A stretch of DNA of 64,000 nt from Chitinophagales bacterium (GCA_041392475.1 JAWKLZ010000001.1:3540962-3604961); one strand, 5' to 3'; shown: positions 18,625 through 28,418, counted from the first letter of the stretch. Notes: generated by a model from the sequence alone, not told the origin. Made by a program: numbers and translations.

Positions 18625-19077
18625 CTAAGCAGCTTCTTCAATTTGCCATTTAATAACAAGCATTTTGCAGCCCAGATGTGTCAACACATAGCCATAACCA
18701 TCCAAATTTTCTCGATTTTGCATATACTGAGACAGTTCATCTACGTTCATTATTTCGTATTCAACGTTTTCATGTTGGCGTTGTGGCACTTCATTAAAAT
18801 ATTGTTTGACCCACTTCATCACCGTTACATGACTTACCCCCAAAATACGCTCAATTTGGCGATATCCCATTCCTTGAAGGTATAATTGAAGAGCTTTCAC
18901 TACATAATAATCGTCTATTCGTTTTCCCATCTTATTGACGGTAAAATGGTATTCGCAATCTTTGCACAAAAATCTTTGTCGGTCTTTTACGCGTCCACTC
19001 TTGATAATGTGTGCAGACTGACAACGAGGACATTGTGTTCCTACTTGTTTGATAACTTTCATTTGTTGTCCAACCAT
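18625..19077 (-). CDS. IS1-like zinc-ribbon/HTH protein (transposase N-terminal type)
   Basis: A 150-residue protein resembling the InsA part of IS1/IS1595-type transposases. It has a zinc ribbon with C16-x2-C19 and C38-x2-C41, then an HTH (about 70-92, 'GMGYRQIERILGVSHVTVMKW'). The catalytic DDE part (InsB) is missing. The C-terminal 50 residues ('VEYEIMNVDELSQYMQNREN') match nothing I know. The start is placed at ATG 19077 ('MVGQQMKVIK'). No terminal inverted repeats are visible, so it may be a domesticated DNA-binding protein or a relic. A -7 box lies upstream. Confidence 0.75.
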   Translation of the reverse strand: MVGQQMKVIKQVGTQCPRCQSAHIIKSGRVKDRQRFLCKDCEYHFTVNKMGKRIDDYYVVKALQLYLQGMGYRQIERILGVSHVTVMKWVKQYFNEVPQRQHENVEYEIMNVDELSQYMQNRENLDGYGYVLTHLGCKMLVIKWQIEEAA

Positions 19078-19128
19078 AATACGTTTGTTTAATGTGTTTG
19101 TTGTTAGGCATATACTAAAATAGCAGTG

Positions 19129-19136
19129 CAAAGTTA
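19129..19136 (-). promoter_or_regulatory. Promoter -7 box (TAACTTTG) for the IS1-like gene
   Basis: It matches TAnnTTTG on the minus strand, 51 bases before the ATG. The -33 element is not clear. Confidence 0.4.
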
Positions 19137-19246
19137 AGAAAATCAACTAACAGTTGCTAGTGATTGAGTAAAAAATATTTTGGGTTTGTAGAAAATGTTT
19201 GTATATTCCCTTTAGCGAGGGGATTTTTAAAAATGATTTTAACCGT

Positions 19247-19924
19247 ATGAAAAATTTTAGCTTATGGACTTTATTGCTTGGGATGCTATTAGGAATCAAT
19301 GTGTTTGGGCAATCAAATCTCGACGACTATTACAAAACAAGCCTACTGATGGGAGAAGAAGACCCTATACGTGACAAAGCAACTGCGATTTCTAATATTC
19401 AAAAATTGCAGAACGGCGCACTATTGGTGCGCTTGAAAACTCGTCAAAATACTATTGATGCCTTCAAAAAAAATGGCTATTTAAAAATGGCAAACCAGGT
19501 AGAAATGGATCAAAAGGAAAAAAATAAAAAATTGATGGATGCTTTTCGACAAAATTTTAATTTCTGCAAAGTCTATTTTTTTTATAGTGAGGATTCTAAA
19601 AAAATATTAGAAGAAACGTACGAAGGTATTTTCTTGAATAAGAATTTAGAGAAAGATGCGGGAATTGTGCTGAAGGAAGATTTTATATTGACAGCAGAGG
19701 TTGGAAACATTGTCAAAGATCACATTTCAATGGATCCTGATGGTACAGAATATGCCCCTAACTCAGGAATGTCAGAAAGCCTATTAATCATTAAAGATAT
19801 TGAATTTCAACAGCTTCGCCGCCCATTCCCTTATTATGTGAAGGCGGAAGACCGCTTTATTGATAAAAAAGTAGCAAAACTCAATAAACGCTTACACCGC
19901 TTCCACGAATATTGGAATAAGTAG
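19247..19924 (+). CDS. Exported protein of unknown function
   Basis: A 225-residue protein with a clear signal peptide ('WTLLLGMLLGINVFGQ', cut probably after about residue 22). The start is the ATG at 19247; an upstream in-frame extension lacks a signal sequence. The mature part is rich in charged helices in the first half ('VEMDQKEKNKKLMDAF'), and the C-terminal half has hydrophobic strands. It looks like a Bacteroidota periplasmic family of unknown role. trkA follows 44 bases later. Confidence 0.75.
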   Translation: MKNFSLWTLLLGMLLGINVFGQSNLDDYYKTSLLMGEEDPIRDKATAISNIQKLQNGALLVRLKTRQNTIDAFKKNGYLKMANQVEMDQKEKNKKLMDAFRQNFNFCKVYFFYSEDSKKILEETYEGIFLNKNLEKDAGIVLKEDFILTAEVGNIVKDHISMDPDGTEYAPNSGMSESLLIIKDIEFQQLRRPFPYYVKAEDRFIDKKVAKLNKRLHRFHEYWNK

Positions 19925-19955
19925 CTTTTATCACCTATCTCTAAGTGATTATTTG

Positions 19956-19963
19956 TATTTTTG
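19956..19963 (+). promoter_or_regulatory. Promoter -7 box (TATTTTTG) just before trkA
   Basis: It matches TAnnTTTG and ends 5 bases before the preferred trkA ATG (19969). If used, transcription would start at or next to the start codon, giving a leaderless or nearly leaderless mRNA. Confidence 0.4.
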
Positions 19964-19968
19964 CACTT

Positions 19969-21309
19969 ATGAAAATCATTATTGCAGGTGCTGGAGACAT
20001 GGGTTTTCACCTTGCACGTTTGTTGGCGAGTGAATCGCAAGATATTATATTGATAGATACCAATCAACAAGTATTGGATTACGCACAATCACATTTGGAT
20101 GTTTTTGTTCTAAAGGGAAACATCACTTCCATTAAAACCCTACAAGAAGCCGAAGTACATCGAGCGGACTTATTGGTAGCTGTCACTTCATCGGAGGAAA
20201 ACAATTTGATTGGAGCCATTCTTGGTAAAAAAATGGGCGCAAAAATGACCCTAGCCAGAGTAGATCATGAAGAATATACCTTGCCAGAGCATGTTGGAAC
20301 TTTTGAACAACTTGGTATCGATGCGCTTATTTCTCCTCGAAAATTGGCTGCAAAGGAAATCTCAAGACTTATCAATCGAGCTGCATTGACCGATGTTTTT
20401 GAGTTTGAGCAAGGTAAATTGTTTTTGATTGGAATTACCCTCGATAGCAATTCTCCTATCATCAATCTTTCTGTTTTGGAAACGGCACACCTCAATCCCG
20501 ACTTGGTATTTCAGCCTATTGCAGTTCTTCGTGAGCAAAAAACCATCATTCCAAGAAGCAATACGGTTTTTCAGGTGAATGATCATGTTTACTTTATTAC
20601 ACAGAAAAAATACATTGATACCATCCTGCAAGTAACGGGAAAAGAACCTATTTCGGTCAAAAGAGTGATGATATTGGGTGGCGGAATCACTGGGCGATTG
20701 ACTGCTTCAATGCTTGAAGATAAGTATCAGGTGATTTTGGTGGAAAACAATCAGGAAAAATGCTACAATTTGGCAGAAAGACTCCCTAAAACATTGGTGA
20801 TTTATGGTGATGGCAGGGATGTGCAACTTCTTGAAGAAGAAGGATTAGAAGGAATGGATGCCTTTATTGCAGTGACACCAAACTCTGAAACCAACATCAT
20901 CACCAGCCTAATTGCAAAAAAACATGGCGTAAAACGTACGATTGCTTTGGTCGAAAACATCGAATACATTCACCTCTCCCAAAACATTGGGGTGGACACT
21001 TTGATTAACCGCAAATTGATTGCTGCCAACAATATTTTCCGCTACATCAGAAGGGGGCAAATTGAAGACATTACAAGCTTGCATGGTGTAGATGCAGAAG
21101 TAATTGAATTTGTGGTGAAAAAAAATTCAGCTGTCACCAAAAAAGAAATCAAAAACTTGTCATTTCCTGAAAATGCCCTGATTGGTGGGGTGATTAGGGG
21201 TAATGAAAGTCATATTCCAAGAGGTGATTTTCGCATTGCTGAAGGAGATAAAGTAGTTGTTTTTGCAATGCCCAACGCTATCAGTACCATTGAACGGCTA
21301 TTCAATTGA
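19969..21309 (+). CDS. trkA: Trk potassium uptake regulatory subunit
   Basis: A cytosolic NAD(H)/nucleotide-binding subunit that gates the TrkH potassium channel. The 446 residues hold two RCK units: 'MKIIIAGAGDMGFHLARLLA' starts the first Rossmann fold, and a second begins at 'VKRVMILGGGITGRLTASML'. Each is followed by a TrkA_C domain. The start at 19969 puts the GxGxxG motif at residues 6-11, as in homologues; the alternative upstream TTG at 19945 adds eight unlikely residues. trkH follows after 8 bases, so the two are co-transcribed. Confidence 0.96.
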   Translation: MKIIIAGAGDMGFHLARLLASESQDIILIDTNQQVLDYAQSHLDVFVLKGNITSIKTLQEAEVHRADLLVAVTSSEENNLIGAILGKKMGAKMTLARVDHEEYTLPEHVGTFEQLGIDALISPRKLAAKEISRLINRAALTDVFEFEQGKLFLIGITLDSNSPIINLSVLETAHLNPDLVFQPIAVLREQKTIIPRSNTVFQVNDHVYFITQKKYIDTILQVTGKEPISVKRVMILGGGITGRLTASMLEDKYQVILVENNQEKCYNLAERLPKTLVIYGDGRDVQLLEEEGLEGMDAFIAVTPNSETNIITSLIAKKHGVKRTIALVENIEYIHLSQNIGVDTLINRKLIAANNIFRYIRRGQIEDITSLHGVDAEVIEFVVKKNSAVTKKEIKNLSFPENALIGGVIRGNESHIPRGDFRIAEGDKVVVFAMPNAISTIERLFN

Positions 21310-21317
21310 TAAGTTAA

Positions 21318-22772
21318 ATGATAAACTTCCGAATTATAGGCAATTTGTTGGGTGTGTTGTTGCTAATTGTTGGGGTATTGATGCTTACTGCCCTTCCTTT
21401 TTCCTTTTATTTTCATAGCGGTGACCATTACACCCTGTTGATTTCCAGCGGCATTAGCATTGTAATTGGAGGCGCATTGTGGAAATTCAAAGAAAATACA
21501 AATACTCCTCCTAATATTCGCAAACGTGAAGGTTATTTGGTCGTGACCTTGGGATGGGTGGTGATGTCTCTATTTGGAATGTTGCCTTATATAATCAGTG
21601 GATCAATCCCAGATGTTAGCGATGCTTTTTTTGAAACCATGTCGGGGTTTACAACTACAGGGGCATCTATTTTAAACGACATTGAAGGGATGCCGAAAGG
21701 AATCCTTTTTTGGCGAAGTATGACGCAATGGATTGGAGGAATGGGGATTATCGTACTCACTATTGCTATTTTACCCATTTTGGGAATTGGTGGAATGGAT
21801 TTGTTCGTTGCAGAAGCACCTGGGCCTACTTCCGATAAACTGCACCCTCGTATTAAAGAAACAGCAAAACGTTTGTGGGGAATTTACGTTTTTCTGACGT
21901 TTTCATTGATGCTCTTGCTCATTGCAGGAAGAATGTCTTTCTACGATGCCATCAACCATGCACTGACTACAATGGCCACTGGTGGTTTTTCTACCCAAAA
22001 CGCCAGTATTGTTAACTACTCTCCTTTCATTCAATATGTTTTGGTAGTCTTTATGTTTTTTGCAGGCACCAACTTTTCCTTGATTTATTTTGGATTGAAG
22101 GGTGCGCCCAAAAAGATTTGGGAGAGCGAAGAGTTTAGAACCTATCTATTTGTTTCTCTACTCATGACTTTTCTCATCACCTTAGGCGCTTACAGTGTAC
22201 GAGAAGCCCCTTTCGAGCAAGTTTTCCGAGATGTTTTATTTCAAGTTGTTTCTTTGATAACTACAACGGGTTTTGTATCAGCCGACTACACAAGCTGGGC
22301 ACCTTATTTGACAGTTATTTGTTTCGCGTTGATGTTTTTAGGAGCATCTGCAGGTTCTACAAGTGGCGGTATCAAAATGATTCGACATTATGTGATGGTC
22401 AAAAACGGAATGCTTGAATTCAAACGTTTATTACATCCTCGTGCCATTGTTCCACTTACCGTCAATGGAAAACGATTGACGCCCAATATTGTCACCAATG
22501 TCTTGGTATTCTTGATATTGTACCTCAATGTATTTGTCATCAGTACTATCATTATGAGCATGGTAGGCTTGGACTTGCCTACTTCAATGGGTGCTGTTGC
22601 TACGACCTTAGGAAATGTAGGCCCTGGGATTGGTACGATTGGCCCGATGGATAATTTTAGTGGTGTATCATCGGTGGGCAAATGGTTTTTGTCGTTTTTG
22701 ATGCTTGTTGGAAGATTGGAATTGTTCACCGTCTTGATTTTGTTCACGCCTTATTTTTGGAGGGCGAATTAG
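21318..22772 (+). CDS. trkH: Trk potassium channel subunit
   Basis: The membrane pore of the Trk system for K+ uptake. The 484-residue protein has ten or so membrane helices arranged as four pore-loop repeats. Filter-like glycine motifs are visible, such as 'SGFTTTGASIL', 'TMATGGFSTQNAS', 'TTTGFVSADY' and 'TLGNVGPGIG'. It forms a two-gene operon with trkA. Confidence 0.96.
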   Translation: MINFRIIGNLLGVLLLIVGVLMLTALPFSFYFHSGDHYTLLISSGISIVIGGALWKFKENTNTPPNIRKREGYLVVTLGWVVMSLFGMLPYIISGSIPDVSDAFFETMSGFTTTGASILNDIEGMPKGILFWRSMTQWIGGMGIIVLTIAILPILGIGGMDLFVAEAPGPTSDKLHPRIKETAKRLWGIYVFLTFSLMLLLIAGRMSFYDAINHALTTMATGGFSTQNASIVNYSPFIQYVLVVFMFFAGTNFSLIYFGLKGAPKKIWESEEFRTYLFVSLLMTFLITLGAYSVREAPFEQVFRDVLFQVVSLITTTGFVSADYTSWAPYLTVICFALMFLGASAGSTSGGIKMIRHYVMVKNGMLEFKRLLHPRAIVPLTVNGKRLTPNIVTNVLVFLILYLNVFVISTIIMSMVGLDLPTSMGAVATTLGNVGPGIGTIGPMDNFSGVSSVGKWFLSFLMLVGRLELFTVLILFTPYFWRAN

Positions 22773-22811
22773 ATTTAGGAATACAGAGTTGTTGATGCTC
22801 ACAGAATTCTA

Positions 22812-23300
22812 CTATTCCACCACAAAATCATAGGTCGCTGGCGGCCCTGCCAAAAAAGGCTTCATGGCTGCTTTGGCTTGGATATGTCGCTCATCTGCTT
22901 GGTATTTTTGGTAATCCTCTTTCGTTTGAAAACCCATTTGCATTACCACATCATAATCCGATAAAGCCCTTTCATCGCCCAAATCTTCGAAATCTCCTAC
23001 ATGCAAATTTTTCACTTCTGCAATGTCGGCTAACCTCTTCAATGTGTTCATCAAAGCAGTTTTATCTTCTGCCGAAATATCGTCTTTTACCTTCAAAAAT
23101 ACAAGGTGAACCAATGGCGTTTGTTGTGCCGAAACGATGGATGACATTTCTTTTCGAAGATTGGCCAAATCAGTCGTTTTTTGTTGTAACTGGGTTTGTA
23201 AACCCTCTAATTCGGTTTGCAAATTGGAGTCGGGTACTTGCCGACAACTGGAAAACAAACAAACAACAAGAAAAAAGGAGAGAATGGAGTTTTTCATCAT
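22812..23300 (-). CDS. Dabb (stress-response A/B barrel) lipoprotein
   Basis: A 162-residue lipoprotein with lipobox 'FSSC' (Cys19), a short coiled-coil-like stretch (26-50, 'LQTELEGLQTQLQQK') and a Dabb ferredoxin-like barrel (about 58-160, 'VHLVFLKVKDDIS...DYDVVMQMGFQTKEDYQKY'). Dabb domains dimerise and some bind small hydrophobic ligands; this one has no established function. It converges with trkH, 39 bases between stops. Confidence 0.85.
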   Translation of the reverse strand: MMKNSILSFFLVVCLFSSCRQVPDSNLQTELEGLQTQLQQKTTDLANLRKEMSSIVSAQQTPLVHLVFLKVKDDISAEDKTALMNTLKRLADIAEVKNLHVGDFEDLGDERALSDYDVVMQMGFQTKEDYQKYQADERHIQAKAAMKPFLAGPPATYDFVVE

Positions 23301-23413
23301 TGGAGTGGAAATTTAACTTTTTTCGTTTTTCGGTTATGACATGCCAATATAGAAAAAAAATGAATACCAAAGACTGACATCTATTTTATTTCAAGGTTTT
23401 GCAATTCCCAAAA

Positions 23414-25726
23414 CTACCAAATTAAAGTTATATTTCCTCTCACCAACAAAGGTTTATCCTGATCATTTCTATCCACTGCTTCCAAGTAGTAGGGATACAC
23501 GCCCACATTTTGTTTGTCATTTTTAAATATCCCATCCCATCCTTCCAGAGGATTGGAGGTTTCAAATACAGGCTCACCCGAACGGTTGTAAATTGCAAAT
23601 TTAATCAATTCCACACCTTGATTCAATACAGGAAGAATTTGGTCATTCACTCCATCCCCATTTGGAGAGAAAGCCGTTGGTACAATGACACGTTGTGGGT
23701 TATTGGGTTCAGGGTTTTCGCAGGTTTCTAATTCGATGACAATCGAATCACTGCCACTGCCACAATCGGTAAAAACGGTAACGGAGTATGTACCTGCTTG
23801 ATTGACCGTCAATTGACTAACCGTAGAAGCGTCCGACCACAGATACGATTCAAAACCATTTCCTGCATCCAAAACCGTATTTTCGCCTTCGCAAATCGTC
23901 AAAGTATCGGGTCCCAAGTCAATTGTAGGGTTGACCATTGCAGCAAAATTTACTTCCACCTCATCCATTGCCGTACAACCATCTGCATTGCTTACCGTTA
24001 CAGCATAAGTACCAGAAACCGTTGCAGTAAAAGTAGCAGTTTGAGAACCATCTTGCCACAAATAACCTGCAAAAACGCCGCCAGCAGTCAATACAACATC
24101 TGTTCCTTCACATTCGTCAATAGGGTCGCCCAAATCAGGCATTGGCCTTCCCAAAACATCTACCATCATGGAAGCCGTAGCTGTACAACCCGCACCGTCT
24201 GTAACCGTCACAGAGTAAGTGCCGTTTACCATTGGGCTTGCTTGTGGCATTGCAGCCGAAGCATCATCTAAGTCATTATTTGGCAACCATTCATACGTGA
24301 GATCACCCGTTGCATTGAGAACCTCTACACTCAAACCAACACTTTCACCTTCACATACGGTCAATTGATTTTGAGTTGCCTCTGCCTCCAAATCGCAGCA
24401 AACAGACTTTGACTGAAAAATTGCTGATTGAGGTGAAATGAGAATATCTTGAAGAATAGGAAGCGGTACATTGCTAAAATTCGGATTGATAGCTGTATTG
24501 CTGAATGTACAATTTGAACTACTGATATTGAGGACTTCTGAATTGCAGTCATCTATGCTTTGAAGGTCTGTTTGTAAAAGGTATAGATCTTCTGCATTTG
24601 CAGTAAAACCATTGGTAGTTGTAGCCATCAAAATACTTGTACCCATCAGAACCATTTTTTTAGCAGATTCAGGAACTTTCACCGATTCATTACCTGTACT
24701 GCCGTACCTATATGCATTCAATACATTTCCCTGTACATCTGTTTGAGTTAATTGAAGGTCAAGGTGACTGCCATTTTTAACTGAAGAAGCAAATACATAA
24801 TCGCTATTTAGCATTTCTACCATATCTACAATCACATCCTCATTGGCTGGTCCCAGCGTTTTTGTCCATGACAACGCTCCTGTATCATCCAATTTTACGA
24901 CTACTTCATTGAAGGTTGAGCCTCCACAGCTTAGCGTTTTTCCGTACAACAAATAACCTCCATCACTCGTCAAAATATTTCGATATGCAATGTCTCGATT
25001 AGCACTCCCAATTGACAAGGCACGCAGCAAAGTACCATTGTTGGCTTCATCAATGTCCAGCACCAGCATGTTCTCGCCATTGCCTGTAAAACTCGATTCA
25101 ACACCAGAAGCCACGATTGTCCCGTCTGCTTTTTCCTGCAAATCATAAATAGCCTCAAAACCTGTGCTGCCCAATGCTTTAGACCACAAAAGAGTCTGTC
25201 CATCCCATCGAAGTTTACCTACCCAAGCATTTGGTGGGTTGTTGTTGCTCTGCAATGAACCTCCTAACAAATACCCATTAGCAGAGACCTGCAAAATAGC
25301 ATAAGCCTTTTCGGTACTATTGTCATTACCGATAAATTTTTGCCAAACAATACTACCATCCGCTTTGATTTTCAACACATAAATTTGCTCATTGAAAGGA
25401 GTAATACTTTTTGAACTACCTACAACCGCATAACCTCCATCGTTGGTAACTGTGATATCGTAGGCTGTATCATCATTGATTCCGCCATAAGTATTTGCCC
25501 ACACTATATTGCCATTGTTGTCCATTTCCATCACCAATACATCTGCCTGTCCAGCTCCGCTACTTGTTGTCGAGCCAGCCAACATGAAACCATTGTTAGT
25601 CGGCAGGATAGAATTGATATTTTCATTGCCAGTACCACCGTAGATGTTTTGGCGGATTTGGGCGAAGGAGTTAGAGGGAAAAAAAAATAGGCTTAAACAA
25701 ATAAAAAGTAATAATCTAAAGTACAT
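23414..25726 (-). CDS. Large secreted protein with gliding-type (CHU_C) C-terminal domain
   Basis: A 770-residue surface or secreted protein. The start is the ATG at 25726, which opens a signal peptide ending 'SNSFAQ'. Residues about 25-400 hold a repeated 'GG...D..V...D..G.I.W....GG' pattern, a beta-propeller-like run of roughly seven repeats. Three Ig/PKD-like domains follow ('GTYSVTVTDGAGCTATASM', 'GTYAVTVSNADGCTAMDE', 'GTYSVTVFTDCGSGSDS'). The last 85 residues are the CHU_C/type B sorting domain ('VPTAFSPNGDGVNDQ...YNRSGEPVFET...GWDG'), a signal for type IX secretion. Ligand unknown. Confidence 0.92.
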   Translation of the reverse strand: MYFRLLLFICLSLFFFPSNSFAQIRQNIYGGTGNENINSILPTNNGFMLAGSTTSSGAGQADVLVMEMDNNGNIVWANTYGGINDDTAYDITVTNDGGYAVVGSSKSITPFNEQIYVLKIKADGSIVWQKFIGNDNSTEKAYAILQVSANGYLLGGSLQSNNNPPNAWVGKLRWDGQTLLWSKALGSTGFEAIYDLQEKADGTIVASGVESSFTGNGENMLVLDIDEANNGTLLRALSIGSANRDIAYRNILTSDGGYLLYGKTLSCGGSTFNEVVVKLDDTGALSWTKTLGPANEDVIVDMVEMLNSDYVFASSVKNGSHLDLQLTQTDVQGNVLNAYRYGSTGNESVKVPESAKKMVLMGTSILMATTTNGFTANAEDLYLLQTDLQSIDDCNSEVLNISSSNCTFSNTAINPNFSNVPLPILQDILISPQSAIFQSKSVCCDLEAEATQNQLTVCEGESVGLSVEVLNATGDLTYEWLPNNDLDDASAAMPQASPMVNGTYSVTVTDGAGCTATASMMVDVLGRPMPDLGDPIDECEGTDVVLTAGGVFAGYLWQDGSQTATFTATVSGTYAVTVSNADGCTAMDEVEVNFAAMVNPTIDLGPDTLTICEGENTVLDAGNGFESYLWSDASTVSQLTVNQAGTYSVTVFTDCGSGSDSIVIELETCENPEPNNPQRVIVPTAFSPNGDGVNDQILPVLNQGVELIKFAIYNRSGEPVFETSNPLEGWDGIFKNDKQNVGVYPYYLEAVDRNDQDKPLLVRGNITLIW

Positions 25727-25886
25727 GATATTCAATATTTTCGGTTCTTTTTTAGGTGGCTTGTTGTAGAATACTTTCAATGTTTAGAATCATCTCAGCA
25801 TATTTCTCAATACAAAGACAAGTCTATTCTCTGTTTATCAAAGCTGCAAAAATAGACTTTTTCGGACTATATTGAATTTACCATAT

Positions 25887-25921
25887 CTGCAAACTGTTTG
25901 CAGAATTATTGTCTAATTTTG
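25887..25921 (+). promoter_or_regulatory. Palindromic operator and -7 box before the ALDH gene
   Basis: CTGCAAACTGTTTGCAG (25887-25903) is a near-perfect palindrome, off only at its central base. It is followed by TAATTTTG (25914-25921), a Bacteroidota -7 box. The palindrome covers the place where RNA polymerase contacts the upstream element, so a repressor site is likely. The regulator is not identifiable here. Confidence 0.6.
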
Positions 25922-25992
25922 CAGTCCCAAAACCATTAACGGATTTTAGTGGTTTTAAGTCTAATTACAACAATTTAAAAAGCATAAAAACC

Positions 25993-27546
25993 ATGCCGAG
26001 CTTGACTAGTACAGCTATTTCAACGGATTTTTTGACAAAATTAGGAATAACCGACTTAAATTCTGGAGTTTCAACAGGACAAGAATGGATAGAAGGAGGT
26101 GGAGATGTGATTGCTTCTTATTCGCCTGTGGACGGTGAATTGATTGCAAAAGTAAGCACTGCTACCCGTGAGGACTACGACAAAGTAATCGAAAAGGCAC
26201 AAGCTGCCTTCAAAACTTGGCGCATGATGCCTGCTCCAAAAAGAGGCGAAATCGTGAGACAATACGGCGAAAAATTGCGTCAATACAAGGATGAATTGGG
26301 TAGATTGGTATCTTACGAAATGGGCAAAAGCCTGCAAGAAGGTTGGGGGGAAGTACAAGAAATGATTGACATCTGCGACTTTGCAGTGGGTTTGTCGCGT
26401 CAATTGTATGGCTTGACGATTCACTCCGAAAGACCCAAACACAGAATGTACGAACAATGGCATCCTTTGGGTGTAGTGGCCATTATTTCTGCCTTCAATT
26501 TCCCTGTGGCAGTATGGGCATGGAATTCGGCTTTGGCTTGGATCTGTGGTGATGTGTGCGTGTGGAAACCCTCCGAAAAAGCTCCAATTTCTGCAATCGC
26601 TTGTATGAACATCATGGCGGAAGTATTGAAGGAAAACGATTTGCCAGAAGGTATCAATTGTTTGGTAGTGGGCGACTACAAAGTGGGTGAAATGATGACG
26701 ACAGACCCTCGTGTGCCTTTGGTTTCTGCAACGGGTTCGGTGAGGATGGGCAAAATCGTGGGTCAAACCGTAGCGGCAAGATTGGGACGCAGTTTGTTGG
26801 AGTTGGGCGGCAACAATGCGATTATTGTGACAGAAGATGCCGACCTCAATTTGACGCTTATCGGAACTGTTTTTGGTGCAGTTGGTACTTGCGGGCAGCG
26901 TTGTACTTCTACCCGTCGCTTGATTGTGCATGAAAGTCTGTACGATACGGTGAAAGAAAAATTGGCGAATGCGTACCAACAAATTCGTATTGGCAACCCA
27001 TTGGATGAAAACAACCATGTGGGGCCTTTGATTGACCACGATGCAGTGAAAAGTTACCTGCATACGATTGGTGAAATCAAAAAAGCAGGCGGCACTATGC
27101 TTGTGGAAGGGGGCGTTTTGGAAGGTGAAGGGTATGAATCGGGCTGCTATGTAAAACCTTGTATTGCAGAAGTAGCTGAACAATATGATATTGTGAAACA
27201 CGAAACGTTTGCGCCGATTTTATACTTATTGAGGTACAGTACGATTGAAGAAGCGATTGCGATGCAAAATGATGTGCCTCAAGGTTTGTCTTCTGCTATT
27301 ATGACCACCAACTTGAGAAGTGCGGAGCGTTTTTTGTCACATGAGGGTTCTGATTGTGGGATTGCGAATGTGAATATCGGTACTTCGGGTGCTGAAATTG
27401 GCGGTGCTTTTGGTGGTGAAAAAGACACAGGAGGCGGACGTGAATCGGGTTCTGATTCTTGGAGGGCGTATATGCGTCGTCAAACAAACACGATTAATTA
27501 CAGCACGCAGTTGCCTTTGGCACAGGGGATTAGTTTTGATTTTTAA
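25993..27546 (+). CDS. ALDH7-type aldehyde dehydrogenase (aminoadipate semialdehyde type)
   Basis: An NAD(P)+ aldehyde dehydrogenase of the antiquitin (ALDH7A1) class, which oxidises alpha-aminoadipate semialdehyde in lysine breakdown. The protein has 517 residues from the ATG at 25993. Visible are the substrate/cofactor motif 'SAFNFPVAVWAWN', the general-base Glu in 'LLELGGNNAI', the catalytic Cys in 'GTCGQRCTSTRR' and the C-terminal 'GGGRESGSDSWRAYMRR' typical of ALDH7. A palindromic operator precedes it. The HipA-like operon follows after only 11 bases, though no shared role is evident. Confidence 0.93.
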   Translation: MPSLTSTAISTDFLTKLGITDLNSGVSTGQEWIEGGGDVIASYSPVDGELIAKVSTATREDYDKVIEKAQAAFKTWRMMPAPKRGEIVRQYGEKLRQYKDELGRLVSYEMGKSLQEGWGEVQEMIDICDFAVGLSRQLYGLTIHSERPKHRMYEQWHPLGVVAIISAFNFPVAVWAWNSALAWICGDVCVWKPSEKAPISAIACMNIMAEVLKENDLPEGINCLVVGDYKVGEMMTTDPRVPLVSATGSVRMGKIVGQTVAARLGRSLLELGGNNAIIVTEDADLNLTLIGTVFGAVGTCGQRCTSTRRLIVHESLYDTVKEKLANAYQQIRIGNPLDENNHVGPLIDHDAVKSYLHTIGEIKKAGGTMLVEGGVLEGEGYESGCYVKPCIAEVAEQYDIVKHETFAPILYLLRYSTIEEAIAMQNDVPQGLSSAIMTTNLRSAERFLSHEGSDCGIANVNIGTSGAEIGGAFGGEKDTGGGRESGSDSWRAYMRRQTNTINYSTQLPLAQGISFDF

Positions 27547-27557
27547 GAATACAAATC

Positions 27558-28418
27558 ATGATACCTAAAAAAGAAACTGCCTATTTGATTGAAGAAATAC
27601 CGACTGACGGACACAGCCCATTGAAGTTTATATGTACAGACCGTGAAATATATTTTTGCAAATACCGAGTTTCTCCAAAAAAAATCGAAATTGATTGTTT
27701 GGTGTATGAAGCAATTTGTAGTATCCTATTACGCAAATTGGAGATTCCTACACCAAACATCGCTTTCGTTGAAGTCAAAGCAGGTTCTTATAACAAAGAG
27801 GATTTAATAAAAAACAAATTATATACACAACCTGGTATTATTTGTTTTGGCTCTAAGGAACTTCCCAATGCTCAATTGGTTACAGAGTTAGACAAAATCT
27901 CAAAAACAGAAGATTTTGAAAAATTTGAAAACCCGAAAGATTTAATACGGGTTGCTATTTTTGATTTATGGGTAGGCAATACAGATAGGGGAAAAGGCGG
28001 AAGCAACTTTGCACCTGGGCGATCCAATAATTATAATTTATTGACAATGCCTTTTGGAAATAAAAAGCAAATCATTGCCTTTGACCACGGTTTTGCTTTT
28101 GATGGAGAACACGGACTTGGAATTTTTAACGAAAAATTCTTGCCAGATATAAAGGGCAAGCTATTTGGGACTCAATTTTTTAATGATATATTGAGTTACA
28201 TAACTTTAGAGGAAAGAAGACAAATAGCAATAGCATTTATTGAAAAGATACAAAAAATGGATGTAGATGCTGTTGTTTCTTCAGTTTATAGTCAATTACC
28301 TGTTGATTGGAAACGTATTGAAGGCTTGAAAGACAAAATAATAGCATATCTTTCGAGTGGTGAGAGATTAGAGGTTTTAATAAGGATTGTTAATGAACAA
28401 ATTATAGGTAGTATATGA
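27558..28418 (+). CDS. HipA-like protein kinase (HipA_2 type)
   Basis: A 286-residue kinase-fold protein resembling the short HipA-like family. The ATP-contacting Lys is probably K35 ('YFCKYRV'). The catalytic loop is 'LWVGNTDRGKGG' (D143) with N159 in 'NNYNLL', and the metal-binding Asp is D176 in 'IAFDHG'. HipA itself is a serine kinase toxin that phosphorylates glutamyl-tRNA synthetase and is neutralised by HipB; no HipB-like HTH gene is here. The stop overlaps the next start (ATGA). The gene is visibly more AT-rich than the ALDH gene before it, suggesting transfer. Target unknown. Confidence 0.8.
   Translation: MIPKKETAYLIEEIPTDGHSPLKFICTDREIYFCKYRVSPKKIEIDCLVYEAICSILLRKLEIPTPNIAFVEVKAGSYNKEDLIKNKLYTQPGIICFGSKELPNAQLVTELDKISKTEDFEKFENPKDLIRVAIFDLWVGNTDRGKGGSNFAPGRSNNYNLLTMPFGNKKQIIAFDHGFAFDGEHGLGIFNEKFLPDIKGKLFGTQFFNDILSYITLEERRQIAIAFIEKIQKMDVDAVVSSVYSQLPVDWKRIEGLKDKIIAYLSSGERLEVLIRIVNEQIIGSI

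Noticed and set aside
26071..27201. 376-codon open frame antisense to the ALDH gene
   Set aside because: It is a shadow of a strongly conserved gene on the other strand, with a composition unlike a real protein (rich in His, Cys, Phe and Arg).
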